This document shows positions 9,226 to 18,089 of a DNA stretch of 64,000 nucleotides, piece after piece. Under the pieces are notes generated by a model. The model had not been told where the DNA came from, searched no databases, and saw only the letters and a program-made list of their open reading frames with translations. The stretch covers positions 1 through 64,000 of the forward strand of contig NZ_JBEPMO010000014.1 in the NCBI RefSeq assembly GCF_040545805.1, written 5' to 3'. Made by a program: the position numbers and the translations under genes. The stretch comes from Moheibacter stercoris. GTDB lineage: Bacteria; Bacteroidota; Bacteroidia; Flavobacteriales; Weeksellaceae. How positions within the stretch are numbered: the first letter of the stretch is position 1; every line of letters starts with the position of its first letter.

Positions 9226-9939
9226 TTAATGATTATGTCCCTCTACTCCTACTTCTAAATTTTCAGATGCAGGTGAAATAAATGGAATATCTAAATTAAG
9301 TCCACGGAGGATAAATAGAATTCCCAAAATCACCATGACATAAGGAAGAATTTTGAGAATTTTCTCCCTCGTTTGAACGCTGATTGCATTACCCATCAAA
9401 ACGGTCGTATACATCAACGGAATCGTCCCTAACCCAAATAAAAACATAAACAATGTACCACCTTGAATGCTTCCCATCGCCAATGAACCCGTAAGCGCTG
9501 CGTAAACCGCACCACAAGGAAGCAATCCATTCAACAATCCGGTAATAAATAAAGATGAATACTTTTTTTGGCGAAGGTATTTTCCCAATCCCATTTTGAT
9601 TTGGTACATCAATTTAGAAAAAGGTTTGAACCCCAATTGATCAGATCCTAAATTTTTGGGTAAAATCGCCATCGCGATCATCAAGATTCCAATGGCAATA
9701 CTTAAAGGTTGTTGAATCCCCGCAAAGGATGCTCCCAAACCAAAAATACCTAAAATTCCACCCATCAAAGTATAGGTTGTAACTCGCCCGAATTGATAGG
9801 TTAAGTTACGGGTAGTAAAATCGATGGGATTGGAAGGATTAAGTCCCAAAGACAAAGCAATAGGTCCGCACATTCCCACACAATGTAGGCTGGATGTTAA
9901 ACCAAGTGTTAAAGCGATTATGATGAAGGAGAATTCCAA
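9226..9939 (-). CDS. SafE/DsbD_2-like membrane protein of the cbb3 locus
   Basis: Polytopic membrane protein (about six helices) of the sulfite exporter TauE/SafE, UreH/DsbD_2-like family. It carries HCVGMCGP in helix 1 and LLPCGAVY later, a cysteine pattern seen in redox or metal-handling relatives of DsbD/CcdA. The C-terminus is His-containing (EGHNH). It is last in the ccoS-NO-Q-P-G-H run, so a role in copper or thiol handling for oxidase assembly is likely but inferred. No ATG fits. I take the TTG at 9939, which starts just before helix 1 and overlaps ccoH by 22 nt. Another TTG at 9984 is possible. The family is sure, the start is not. Confidence 0.8.
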   Translation of the reverse strand: MEFSFIIIALTLGLTSSLHCVGMCGPIALSLGLNPSNPIDFTTRNLTYQFGRVTTYTLMGGILGIFGLGASFAGIQQPLSIAIGILMIAMAILPKNLGSDQLGFKPFSKLMYQIKMGLGKYLRQKKYSSLFITGLLNGLLPCGAVYAALTGSLAMGSIQGGTLFMFLFGLGTIPLMYTTVLMGNAISVQTREKILKILPYVMVILGILFILRGLNLDIPFISPASENLEVGVEGHNH

Positions 9940-10367
9940 TTCACCGTTTTTTTGATTAAATAGTTTTGACCATTTTGAACCCAACGAAGGTCTACTTCAT
10001 ATTGACCATTTTCCAACTGTTCGGCATGAATTAATTGTTCCATACGGGAATTCAATTTCAATTCTTTTGTTACATCAAATTCACTGTTGTTGGAACGTAA
10101 AAAACGAATATGTCCTGAAGTGGGTTGTTCTTTGAATCGAATCATATAACCATTGGCTTGTTGAACAATTTCGGGTTGATTGCTCATCGCATTGGCTCTC
10201 TTGGCTGCATCTATATCATCTTGGTAAACGACTGTTTTTTCGTAATAATTATCGTCCACCATTTCTCCCATATTTCCAGAGAAAAATACCAGAGATGAAA
10301 TGAAAATCATGAAACACCCCAATGCTACCATAATTCCGTGCCCCCATGTAAATTTAAACTTACTCAT
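9918..10367 (-). CDS. ccoH: cbb3 oxidase assembly protein CcoH/FixH
   Basis: A 149-aa protein with one N-terminal transmembrane helix (about 11-31) and a periplasmic domain of the FixH family. The segment MVDDNYYEKTVVYQDDIDAAKRA is typical: the D-NYY-K-Y element follows the helix. FixH/CcoH takes part in assembly of the cbb3 oxidase with the CcoI copper pump. It lies 21 nt after ccoG and overlaps the next gene, consistent with one operon. Confidence 0.9.
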   Translation of the reverse strand: MSKFKFTWGHGIMVALGCFMIFISSLVFFSGNMGEMVDDNYYEKTVVYQDDIDAAKRANAMSNQPEIVQQANGYMIRFKEQPTSGHIRFLRSNNSEFDVTKELKLNSRMEQLIHAEQLENGQYEVDLRWVQNGQNYLIKKTVNWNSPSS

Positions 10368-10388
10368 ACTTCATTTATTATTTTAGAA

Positions 10389-11846
10389 TTAATGTGGAGC
10401 AGAAAAACTTGTGGTATAATCGTCTAATTCTTTTCCATTTTCGTCAACTGCGATAAACACAACACGCTCTTTGTAGGTTTTGATATCCTCCAAAGGAATT
10501 GTTACCATTACAGATCCTTGGGCAACTTTTCCTCTTTCCAAGAACATTGGTGTTGTGCCATCTAAAACTCGAACTTTTCCAGAATCATGAGATTTGATTC
10601 CGAAGTGGACTTTCAAATCCTCATTGGTTTTGTTATAAAGCGTGAACTGATACAAATTGGAAATATTGGTTCCTTCTATTTTATAGTTTCGACCTGGAAC
10701 ATGTAAGAATTTCACTTCGACATCATTTCGACTGAACAAGAAAATGTTGATGGCAGCAATCATTCCAATTAAGGCAATCGTATAGGCAATCATACGACCT
10801 GTAATTTTGAATTTCGCTCCCGTTTCAATTTCTTCTTCTGAAGCGTAACGAATTAATCCTCTTGGAAGATTGATTTTGTCCATGACTTCGTCACAAGCAT
10901 CGATACATGCTGTACAATTCACACATTCCAATTGCGTTCCGTTTCTGATGTCGATTCCCGTAGGACAAACAACGACACATTGTTTACAATCGATACAATC
11001 TCCTTTACCTTCGGCAATTCTGTCTTCTCCTTTTTTGAATTTGGCACGACCAGCAGAACGCTCTCCACGTTTGAAATCGTACGCTACAATGATCGTCTTT
11101 TTATCGATCAACACTCCTTGCAAACGACCATACGGACAAACCAAAGTACATGCTTGCTCACGGAACCATGAAAAGACAAAATAGAAAATTCCTGTAAATG
11201 CCAACAACCAAAAGAACGTACTCAAATGTTGACCTGGACCATCTTGAATTAATTTCAATAATTCATCTGAACCAATGATATAGGCTAAAAAGATATTGGC
11301 AACTAAAAACGAAACCAACAAGAATAGCGACCATTTCAACAAACGTTTTCTAATCTTTTCTTCGTCCCAAGCTTGTTTCGCTAATTTGATTTGTTTCGGA
11401 CGGTCTCCATCGATCCAGAATTCAATTCGGCGAAAAACATTTTCCATGAAAATGGTTTGCGGACAAATCCATCCACAAAAAATTCGACCATACACCACCG
11501 TAAACAATACAATGGAAACGATACTGGTAATCATACCAATCGCTAAAAGAAAGAAATCTGAAGTGAAAAATGGAAATCCGAAAATGATGAATTGACCTTT
11601 CGGGATGTTGAACAAGAAAAGTGGATTTCCGTTTGGTAATTTGATGAAAGGAGATAAAACTAAAATGGCTAACAAAATCCAACTAACGTACATACGATAG
11701 GTGGTAAATCTCCCGGATGGTTTTTTAGGGAAAACCCATTGGCGTTTTCCCTTTTTATCCATCGTTCCGATTGTATTTCGGAATGCTTCTTCTTCTAAAG
11801 AAATTTGTTCTAAGTCTTTATCTTTTATTTGAGATTGATCTCCCAT
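10389..11846 (-). CDS. ccoG: cbb3 oxidase accessory iron-sulfur protein CcoG
   Basis: A 485-aa membrane protein of the CcoG/RdxA/FixG family, linked to copper reduction during cbb3 oxidase assembly. Helices are interrupted by CGWICPQ (about 124-130) and CTLVCPYGR (about 233-241). A ferredoxin-like pair follows, CIDCKQCVVVCP (284-295) and CVNCTACIDAC (308-318), binding two 4Fe-4S clusters. The C-terminus is an Ig-like periplasmic domain. It sits between ccoP and ccoH in the expected order. Confidence 0.95.
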   Translation of the reverse strand: MGDQSQIKDKDLEQISLEEEAFRNTIGTMDKKGKRQWVFPKKPSGRFTTYRMYVSWILLAILVLSPFIKLPNGNPLFLFNIPKGQFIIFGFPFFTSDFFLLAIGMITSIVSIVLFTVVYGRIFCGWICPQTIFMENVFRRIEFWIDGDRPKQIKLAKQAWDEEKIRKRLLKWSLFLLVSFLVANIFLAYIIGSDELLKLIQDGPGQHLSTFFWLLAFTGIFYFVFSWFREQACTLVCPYGRLQGVLIDKKTIIVAYDFKRGERSAGRAKFKKGEDRIAEGKGDCIDCKQCVVVCPTGIDIRNGTQLECVNCTACIDACDEVMDKINLPRGLIRYASEEEIETGAKFKITGRMIAYTIALIGMIAAINIFLFSRNDVEVKFLHVPGRNYKIEGTNISNLYQFTLYNKTNEDLKVHFGIKSHDSGKVRVLDGTTPMFLERGKVAQGSVMVTIPLEDIKTYKERVVFIAVDENGKELDDYTTSFSAPH

Positions 11847-11893
11847 AATCTTCCGTCTCTATTTTCTCAACGGATAGATAACCGTTAAGACGA

Positions 11894-12889
11894 TTACTTA
11901 ATACTGTCTGTCTTTGCCGCTGGAGCTGCTTCAGCCGCAGCACCACCTCTAGACCATTCAGCAATTAATTCTCCTTGAGGTGCAGCACCACCCTCGCTTT
12001 CTGTAATAGGTGCTAATTCTTGGTTCATATAATATACATAGGAAGCTACCTTTTCAATTGATAAACCGGTTAATTCACCACGTTGACCAAATGCACGCAT
12101 CTGAGCATTTTTAGGACTACCATTGTATACGATATCGTAAATATTGTAGAACAAGCTATCTTGGGTTTTGTTGATCCAATAATCATCTGTTAGGTTTGGA
12201 CCAATACCTCCTGCACCATTGGCAGTGTGACAAGTAGCACATAATTGTTCAAATGTTTTTTTACCTTCTTCAATAGCTTGAGGATCGGTATATTTATTGA
12301 CAGCACCTTCCATGCTAATGTCGTTTTCTGCAATCCATATATCTACTAATTCTTGCTGTCTAGCATTATCAACTTCGTATTCCTCGTAAGGTTTTGCGAA
12401 ATCGGTAAATCCATACGCCAATAAATAAACCACACAATATACAATTCCACCATAGAATAAGGCCAACCACCATTGAGGAAGAGCGTTGTCAAGCTCCTTA
12501 ATTCCATCAAAACCGTGGTCCAAAATGATTGCCTGTTCTTCTTCATCGGATTGTCTTTCACTACTACTTCTCAACAAACGAGAAAAATAATTTTGCTTAG
12601 ACATTACCACATATTGTTCTTGTTGAACTGGTGATAATTTTTTGAATTTTTGGCTTTCTACAACTTTGTTGATTGCATTTACGATCAATAACATGATCAA
12701 TGCAATGATTAGAATACCGATTGCTACCCAATCTGAAAAAGTTTCTTTGAAATGATTCCAGGAATCTTGGATAAATCCTACAAATCCAGGATTTCTATCA
12801 AAACCAACAGGTGTAACCATCATAATCATTCCGATAATGGAGATCATTACAAGTGGAATAAAAACTCTCCCCGGTGTACGTTGTTTCAT
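11894..12889 (-). CDS. ccoP: cbb3 oxidase cytochrome c subunit CcoP
   Basis: A 331-aa cytochrome c subunit that passes electrons to CcoO. It has two transmembrane helices near the N-terminus (about 10-28 and 54-72) and a third at about 139-158. One haem-binding motif, CATCH (217-221), follows, with a Met-bearing C-terminal part (NAQMRAFG) and an Ala/Glu-rich tail. Proteobacterial CcoP usually has two CxxCH motifs. The single motif here fits other Bacteroidota CcoP proteins. It follows ccoQ by 51 nt. Confidence 0.93.
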   Translation of the reverse strand: MKQRTPGRVFIPLVMISIIGMIMMVTPVGFDRNPGFVGFIQDSWNHFKETFSDWVAIGILIIALIMLLIVNAINKVVESQKFKKLSPVQQEQYVVMSKQNYFSRLLRSSSERQSDEEEQAIILDHGFDGIKELDNALPQWWLALFYGGIVYCVVYLLAYGFTDFAKPYEEYEVDNARQQELVDIWIAENDISMEGAVNKYTDPQAIEEGKKTFEQLCATCHTANGAGGIGPNLTDDYWINKTQDSLFYNIYDIVYNGSPKNAQMRAFGQRGELTGLSIEKVASYVYYMNQELAPITESEGGAAPQGELIAEWSRGGAAAEAAPAAKTDSIK

Positions 12890-12940
12890 TTGAACTAAGT
12901 TTTATTTATTGTCAAAAATTAGTAACCTAATTTCCTTTGA

Positions 12941-13117
12941 TTATTTTTCGTTGTCATCTAATGGAAGATTGGCGTCTTCCTGATAATATTCTTTCGGACG
13001 TTTCCAAATGAAGAATACTAATGCAGTAAAGAAAATAACAAACAATAATAAGGATGTTGATTGCAATAACTGCGCGTAATCATAATTGGTAAATGCGTCC
13101 TTGAAATATTTAAGCAT
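12941..13117 (-). CDS. ccoQ: cbb3 oxidase small subunit CcoQ
   Basis: A 58-aa protein starting MLKYFKDAFTNYD, with one transmembrane helix (about 22-38, LLLFVIFFTALVFFIW), then KRPKEYYQED and an acidic tail. The W-x-RPKEYYQ-D pattern right after the helix is typical of CcoQ/FixQ. The small subunit stabilises the CcoNOP complex. The ATG at 13117 is 2 nt after the ccoNO stop and the TAA is at 12941-12943. It is too short for standard length cutoffs, and position and motif decide the call. Confidence 0.9.
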   Translation of the reverse strand: MLKYFKDAFTNYDYAQLLQSTSLLLFVIFFTALVFFIWKRPKEYYQEDANLPLDDNEK

Positions 13118-13119
13118 GA

Positions 13120-15396
13120 TTAATTATTTATACTCGTTGTCTGGGTATTCTCTGTAGAAATATCTGTTCCTAATCTTTGCAAATAAGCAATCAAAGCAAC
13201 AATCTCTCTATCTCTTAACGGAACGAATTCCTCTCCTTTCTCAGTTTGCTCTTTCGCGTATTTGTTTTTCAAATCGGCAGCTTCTGCAAAAATTCTTTCT
13301 TCAATCGCAATCGCTTGCTTATCCATTGAAGTTTGAATACTATCTAAATCATCTTCTGTATATGGAACCCCTAATTTCACTAAAGCTTCCATTTTATTTT
13401 TCGTAATAGATCGATCCAATTCATTGTCAATTAACCAAGGGTAACGAGGCATGATTGAACCTGGTGATGTATCACGTGGATCCCACATGTGCTTGTAATG
13501 CCAAGAATCTGGGTTCTTACCACCTTGTCTATGTAAATCTGGTCCCGAACGTTGAGAACCCCATAAGAATGGATGGTGGTATACATATTCTCCTGGTTTT
13601 GAATATTCTCCATAACGTTTTACTTCATCACGGAATGGACGAATCATCTGCGTATGACATGCGTTACATCCTTCACGGATATACAAGTCGCGACCTTCTA
13701 ATTCCAATGCTGTATACGGTGTAACTGAAGCAATCGTAGGAACGTTAGATTTTACAACAATTGTTGGTACAATTTCCACTAAACCTCCAATAGCTACTGC
13801 AACAAATGATAATACAGTTAACAAAGTAGGCATTCTTTCTATCCAAGTATGAACTCCTTCTCCTTTTTTACGAGCTGAACTAATTTTTGCTAATGCTGGA
13901 GCTTCCGCAGCTTCATTGGCAACAAATGATCCTGAACGTACTGTTTTCCAAACGTTCACTACCATTAATACAGCACCAATCAAGTACAAAGTACCTCCAA
14001 ATGCTCTCATTGGATATAACCAATCTTTTAAGATGGTTACAGTTTGTAAGAAGTTACCATATTTCAAAGTTCCATCTTCATTGAATTCTTGCCACATTAA
14101 ACCTTGAGTCCATCCAGCAACATACATCGGGATAACCCAGAATAACATACCCAAAGTACCAATCCAGAAGTGAGTGTTCGCTAATTTATTAGAAGCCAAT
14201 TTCGTGTTAAACAATCTAGGCGTTAACCAATAAATCATACCGAAAATGATGAAACCATTCCAACCTAAAGTACCTACGTGAACGTGAGCCGGAACCCAGT
14301 CAGTAAAGTGACCAATTTTATTCAAAGTTTTGGTTGCCAACAAAGGACCTTCAAAGGTTGCCATACCATAACAAGTAATTGCAACCACCATGAATTTCAA
14401 TACTGGCTCTTCTCTTACTTTATCCCAAGCACCTCTTAAGGTCAACAAACCATTTAACATACCTCCCCAAGATGGAGCAATCAACATAATAGAAAATCCT
14501 GTTCCTACTGCTTGAACCCAAGCTGGAAGTGAGGTATACAATAAGTGGTGAGGACCAGCCCAGATATAGATAAAGATCAAAGACCAGAAGTGAATAATCG
14601 ATAATTTGTATGAGAATACAGGACGATTGGCTGCTTTAGGAACGAAATAATACATCAAACCTAAGATTGGCGTTGTCAATACGAATGCTACCGCATTGTG
14701 ACCATACCACCATTGAACCAAGGCATCTTGAACTCCAGCATAGATAGAGTAACTCTTAGGATTTAACAAATTCCAGTGAACCGGTAATTCTAAGTTGTTA
14801 AAAATATGCAACATCGCTACTGCCACCCATGTTCCTAAAAAGAACCAAATGGCAACATACAAGTGACGTACACGACGTTTAGCTATCGTCATAAACATGT
14901 TGATACCAAAAATAATCCATGATACTGCGATCAAGATATCCAATGGCCACTCATGTTCTGCGTATTCTTTAGAAGTGTTAATACCCAATAAAAATGTAAC
15001 CAAAGACAATAAGATGAACAACTGCCAGCTCCAGAAGTGAACCCAGCTTAAGGTATCGCTACCCATTCTGGTTTTCAACAATCTTTGCATACAGTAGTAA
15101 GCACCTAAAAAGAATCCGTTACCTACAAAGGCAAAAATCGCAAATGTTGTGTGAATCATTCTCAAACGACCAAATCCCATTTTACCATTGGTTGCAGATA
15201 AACCTTCAATTCCAGCACCAAATAAAGGTGTTACGTCACCATCATCTGATCCAAAGATGTAATCTGGTAATTCTGGAAAAAACTTTAAGGTCGCTACCAA
15301 AACACCAAAAAAGAAGGCTAATACCGCCCAAAAAATGGTAGCATAAAGGAAATACTTTACGATCTTATTATCGTACTTAAAAGTTTGCATTTGCAT
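13120..15396 (-). CDS. ccoNO: cbb3-type cytochrome c oxidase, fused CcoN-CcoO
   Basis: A 758-aa fusion of catalytic subunit I (CcoN, roughly 1-490) and the mono-haem cytochrome c subunit II (CcoO, roughly 510-758). CcoN shows about 12-13 membrane helices and His ligands in WWYGHNAVAF, WAGPHHLLY and VPAHVHVGTLGWNG. CcoO has CNACH (577-581) with QMIRPFRDE and GPDLHRQGG. It reduces O2 to water at low oxygen while pumping protons. CcoN and CcoO are separate genes in Proteobacteria; the fusion is common in Bacteroidota. Its ATG overlaps the ccoS stop by one base (TAATG). Confidence 0.97.
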   Translation of the reverse strand: MQMQTFKYDNKIVKYFLYATIFWAVLAFFFGVLVATLKFFPELPDYIFGSDDGDVTPLFGAGIEGLSATNGKMGFGRLRMIHTTFAIFAFVGNGFFLGAYYCMQRLLKTRMGSDTLSWVHFWSWQLFILLSLVTFLLGINTSKEYAEHEWPLDILIAVSWIIFGINMFMTIAKRRVRHLYVAIWFFLGTWVAVAMLHIFNNLELPVHWNLLNPKSYSIYAGVQDALVQWWYGHNAVAFVLTTPILGLMYYFVPKAANRPVFSYKLSIIHFWSLIFIYIWAGPHHLLYTSLPAWVQAVGTGFSIMLIAPSWGGMLNGLLTLRGAWDKVREEPVLKFMVVAITCYGMATFEGPLLATKTLNKIGHFTDWVPAHVHVGTLGWNGFIIFGMIYWLTPRLFNTKLASNKLANTHFWIGTLGMLFWVIPMYVAGWTQGLMWQEFNEDGTLKYGNFLQTVTILKDWLYPMRAFGGTLYLIGAVLMVVNVWKTVRSGSFVANEAAEAPALAKISSARKKGEGVHTWIERMPTLLTVLSFVAVAIGGLVEIVPTIVVKSNVPTIASVTPYTALELEGRDLYIREGCNACHTQMIRPFRDEVKRYGEYSKPGEYVYHHPFLWGSQRSGPDLHRQGGKNPDSWHYKHMWDPRDTSPGSIMPRYPWLIDNELDRSITKNKMEALVKLGVPYTEDDLDSIQTSMDKQAIAIEERIFAEAADLKNKYAKEQTEKGEEFVPLRDREIVALIAYLQRLGTDISTENTQTTSINN

Positions 15397-15560
15397 TACG
15401 TATCGATTTTGTCTTTAACTTTTTTATCGTCCATGAGCATTCGAACTGCAGGCGACTCGTCTTCGTCAAATTGACCTTTCTTGGCTCCCAATAAAAACAA
15501 TATTAGGAACACAGCAGCCAATGAAACGCTCGCGATCACCATTAAAATCACAATCCCCAT
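15396..15560 (-). CDS. ccoS: cbb3 oxidase assembly protein CcoS
   Basis: A 54-aa protein (MGIVILMVIASVSLAAVF then LLGAKKGQFDEDESPAVRML) with a single N-terminal helix and the G-x-KKGQFDD/E-D-ES-A-RML signature of CcoS. CcoS is needed for insertion of redox cofactors into the cbb3 oxidase. The TAA at 15396-15398 overlaps the ccoNO ATG, indicating translational coupling. It is the first gene of the structural operon, preceded by a -7 element and a candidate Fnr-type site. Confidence 0.92.
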   Translation of the reverse strand: MGIVILMVIASVSLAAVFLILFLLGAKKGQFDEDESPAVRMLMDDKKVKDKIDT

Positions 15561-15568
15561 AACGTCTA

Positions 15569-15576
15569 CAAATGTA
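15569..15576 (-). promoter_or_regulatory. -7 element of the ccoS-NO-Q-P-G-H operon
   Basis: TACATTTG on the minus strand matches TAnnTTTG and ends 8 nt before the ccoS ATG. No TTG is present 17-23 nt upstream, which would fit activator dependence. The predicted transcription start is very close to the ccoS start codon. Confidence 0.5.
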
Positions 15577-15593
15577 CAATTGGAATCCTAAAA

Positions 15594-15612
15594 TTGTCAT
15601 GATTTTGGTCAC
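15594..15612. promoter_or_regulatory. candidate Crp/Fnr operator upstream of ccoS
   Basis: TTGTCATGATTTTGGTCAC matches the sequence at 18065-18083 between ccoI and the Crp/Fnr gene in 14 of 19 positions (shared pattern TTGnCnTGATTTnnGTCA). Its centre is about 40 nt upstream of the start predicted from the -7 element at 15569-15576, the usual place for a class II activator. Operator function is inferred. Confidence 0.4.
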
Positions 15613-15640
15613 AGCATTTCTTTACAAGTCTAATTTATAA

Positions 15641-18019
15641 TCATTCTAAACTCGAGAAGGTCATTTTTGAGAAGATTCGTGTACTTAAGGTAGCAAAAAC
15701 AACGACAGTTATGGAACTTATTGGCATGATGATCGTCGCCACCAATGGTTCTAAATTACCAGTAATAGCAAATGCTAATCCGATGATATTGTATAAAAAA
15801 CTGATGGTAAATGCTGCCCAAATTAAATGAATAGAAATCTTGGAAAAACGTAAAAAATCTGGAAAAGATTGAAAACTTTTTGCATCCAATATTGCATCAC
15901 AAGATGGAGAAAAATTATTAATGTCTTCAGACAACACAACTCCAACATCACTTTGTTTGATTGCTCCAGCATCATTTAAGCCGTCACCAAACATCAAAAC
16001 TTTTCTATTATCCTTTTGGGATTCTTGGATGAATCGTAATTTATCTTCCGGACTTTGATTGAATTTCATTTCGGTAGAAGCAGGAAATAAAGTTTTCAAA
16101 TTGCTTCGTTCTGAATCGTTATCACCCGATAAAATCGAAATTTTATACGCATTCAATCGCTCAATCATCTGTTTCAATCCAGAACGATATTGGTTTTTGA
16201 ATTCAAATTTCCCTAAAATTCGACCATCAAGTTCAATAAAAACTTGGGTTTGATTGAGTTCCTCTAAATTTTGAATTCCTAGAAAACTTTTGGAACCAAT
16301 TTTCACTAGTTTTCCATCAACAATTCCCATTTGTCCTTTTCCTGGAATTTCCTGATAGTCTATAACTTCTAAATTTGAATCACCTAAAATTCGACCATAC
16401 AAAATTCGGCTCAAAGGATGATTGGAATTCTTCAAAACAGATTTGACCGCTCTTCTCTCCCACTCGTTTAATTCCTCTCCAACAAATAAAACCTTCGTAC
16501 TCTGACTTTCGGTAATCGTTCCAGTTTTGTCAAATACAATTTCATCAATTTTAGCCATCGTTTCTATTGTGGCAGTACTACGAATGTATAATTTCTTTTC
16601 GCCAAAAATTCGCATCACATTTCCCAAAATAAAAGGAGATGACAATCCCAAAGCACATGGACAAGTAATAATCAAAATAGCTGTTACCACTTGCATGATT
16701 TGACTTGGATCTTTGAAATACCAATAAATTGCCGAAAGAATACTAATAATCAACACCACAATCACAAAATATTGGGAAATGCTATTGGTCAATTTATTGA
16801 GTCCCGATTCTTCTTTTTGAAAAGCTTCATTGTTCCACAATTGTGTCAAATAACTCTGGTTAACTTCTTTGATGACTTCTAGTTCTATTGCCTGCCCCGA
16901 CTGTTTCCCACCAGCGAAAATCTTATCACCAGACTGTTTCTGAATTAATTTAGATTCACCAGTCACAAAACTATTGTCGATCATAGCTTCGCCTTTCATC
17001 AAAATTCCATCGGCTGGAATGATTTCTTCATTTCTGATGAGAATTCGGTCGCCAACCTTAACATCGGACAACAAAATTGGCTCTTCATTTCCGTTGTTGA
17101 GACGAATAACAGCAATCGGATAAAAAGATTTATAATCTCGATCAAAAGCAAGAGCTTTATAAGTTCTTTGCTGAAACCAGCGACCAATCAACATGAAAAA
17201 CGCCAAACCTGCAATGGAATCAAAGAATCCAGGACTCAAATCAAAAACAATATCGTAAATACTACGTAAAAACAACACCCAAAATCCAATTGCTATGGGT
17301 AAATCTATGTTGATATGTTTGTTTTTCAACCCTTGCCAAGCCGATTTGAAAAATTCGGTGGCCGAAAAGAACATTACGGGAAGGGAAAGTAAAAACATCC
17401 CCCAACGGAAAAAGTCTTTATTGGAATCCAACCAATTTTCAGAATCACCCGTATATTCTGGAAATGCCAACAACATGATGTTACCAAAACAAAATCCCGC
17501 TACAACCAATTTGTACAACAACATACGATCATGTTTGTTGTCTTTTTTGTCCAAAGTTTGAAGATTGATAGAAGGTTTGTAACCCAATTGAGTCATCAAT
17601 TTAGCTACTTCACTCAATTTCATTTCATCGGATTTATACGAAATCTGAACATTCTTTTGAGTGAAATTAACAGTAGAATATCGGATGTTAGGGTTGACAT
17701 CTTGCAAACTTTCCAATAACCAAACACAAGAGGTACAGTGAATCACTGGAACATGAAAAGAAACCACAGTTGTTCCATCATCGGAAAAGTCCACAACTTT
17801 TTCAAAAATTTCTGGCGTGTCAAGGAAATCAAAATGCAGATTGGATTTGGCATCTGGACGAACTCCCGCATCGGAATTCATGGCATAGTAATTATCCAAA
17901 CCTTTTAGGTTCAAAATTTCGTAAACCGTCTTACAGCCTACACAACAGAATTCTTTCTCGTCGAACTTTATATTCTCCGTTTCAATTCTTTGACCACAAT
18001 GAAAACAATTCTCCGACAT
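15641..18019 (-). CDS. ccoI: copper-translocating P-type ATPase CcoI/FixI
   Basis: A 792-aa P1B-type ATPase that exports copper for the cbb3 oxidase. The N-terminus has a Cys-rich zinc-finger-like region (C5, C8, C25, C26, C29), then a heavy-metal-associated domain with CTSC (95-98). Membrane helices carry the metal motif CPC (453-455). Phosphorylation occurs at Asp497 in DKTGT, and the hinge is FGDGLNDAGA. The N-terminal Cys cluster plus HMA domain is typical of FixI rather than detoxifying CopA. It lies upstream of ccoS with an 80-nt gap that holds a separate promoter, and is divergent from the Crp/Fnr gene. A TAATTTTG octamer (18035-18028) is its likely -7 element. Confidence 0.95.
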   Translation of the reverse strand: MSENCFHCGQRIETENIKFDEKEFCCVGCKTVYEILNLKGLDNYYAMNSDAGVRPDAKSNLHFDFLDTPEIFEKVVDFSDDGTTVVSFHVPVIHCTSCVWLLESLQDVNPNIRYSTVNFTQKNVQISYKSDEMKLSEVAKLMTQLGYKPSINLQTLDKKDNKHDRMLLYKLVVAGFCFGNIMLLAFPEYTGDSENWLDSNKDFFRWGMFLLSLPVMFFSATEFFKSAWQGLKNKHINIDLPIAIGFWVLFLRSIYDIVFDLSPGFFDSIAGLAFFMLIGRWFQQRTYKALAFDRDYKSFYPIAVIRLNNGNEEPILLSDVKVGDRILIRNEEIIPADGILMKGEAMIDNSFVTGESKLIQKQSGDKIFAGGKQSGQAIELEVIKEVNQSYLTQLWNNEAFQKEESGLNKLTNSISQYFVIVVLIISILSAIYWYFKDPSQIMQVVTAILIITCPCALGLSSPFILGNVMRIFGEKKLYIRSTATIETMAKIDEIVFDKTGTITESQSTKVLFVGEELNEWERRAVKSVLKNSNHPLSRILYGRILGDSNLEVIDYQEIPGKGQMGIVDGKLVKIGSKSFLGIQNLEELNQTQVFIELDGRILGKFEFKNQYRSGLKQMIERLNAYKISILSGDNDSERSNLKTLFPASTEMKFNQSPEDKLRFIQESQKDNRKVLMFGDGLNDAGAIKQSDVGVVLSEDINNFSPSCDAILDAKSFQSFPDFLRFSKISIHLIWAAFTISFLYNIIGLAFAITGNLEPLVATIIMPISSITVVVFATLSTRIFSKMTFSSLE

Positions 18020-18043
18020 AGTATTTGCAAAATTACTTTCTAT

Positions 18044-18086
18044 TTTAAGTGATTATGTGTAATTTTGACGTGATTTAAGTCATTAT
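18044..18086. repeat. 13-bp direct repeat in the ccoI/crp intergenic region
   Basis: TTTAAGTGATTAT at 18044-18056 and TTTAAGTCATTAT at 18074-18086 are identical in 12 of 13 positions and 30 bp apart, close to three helical turns. They could be tandem half-sites or paired sites for a regulator. Confidence 0.5.
18060..18082 (+). promoter_or_regulatory. crp/fnr -7 element overlapped by a palindromic candidate operator
   Basis: TAATTTTG at 18060-18067 fits a -7 element for the downstream regulator gene. The palindrome TGAC-N9-GTCA (18066-18082) overlaps its end and the expected start point, so a protein bound there would block transcription. Autorepression by the Crp/Fnr protein is inferred. Confidence 0.4.
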
Positions 18087-18089
18087 AAC

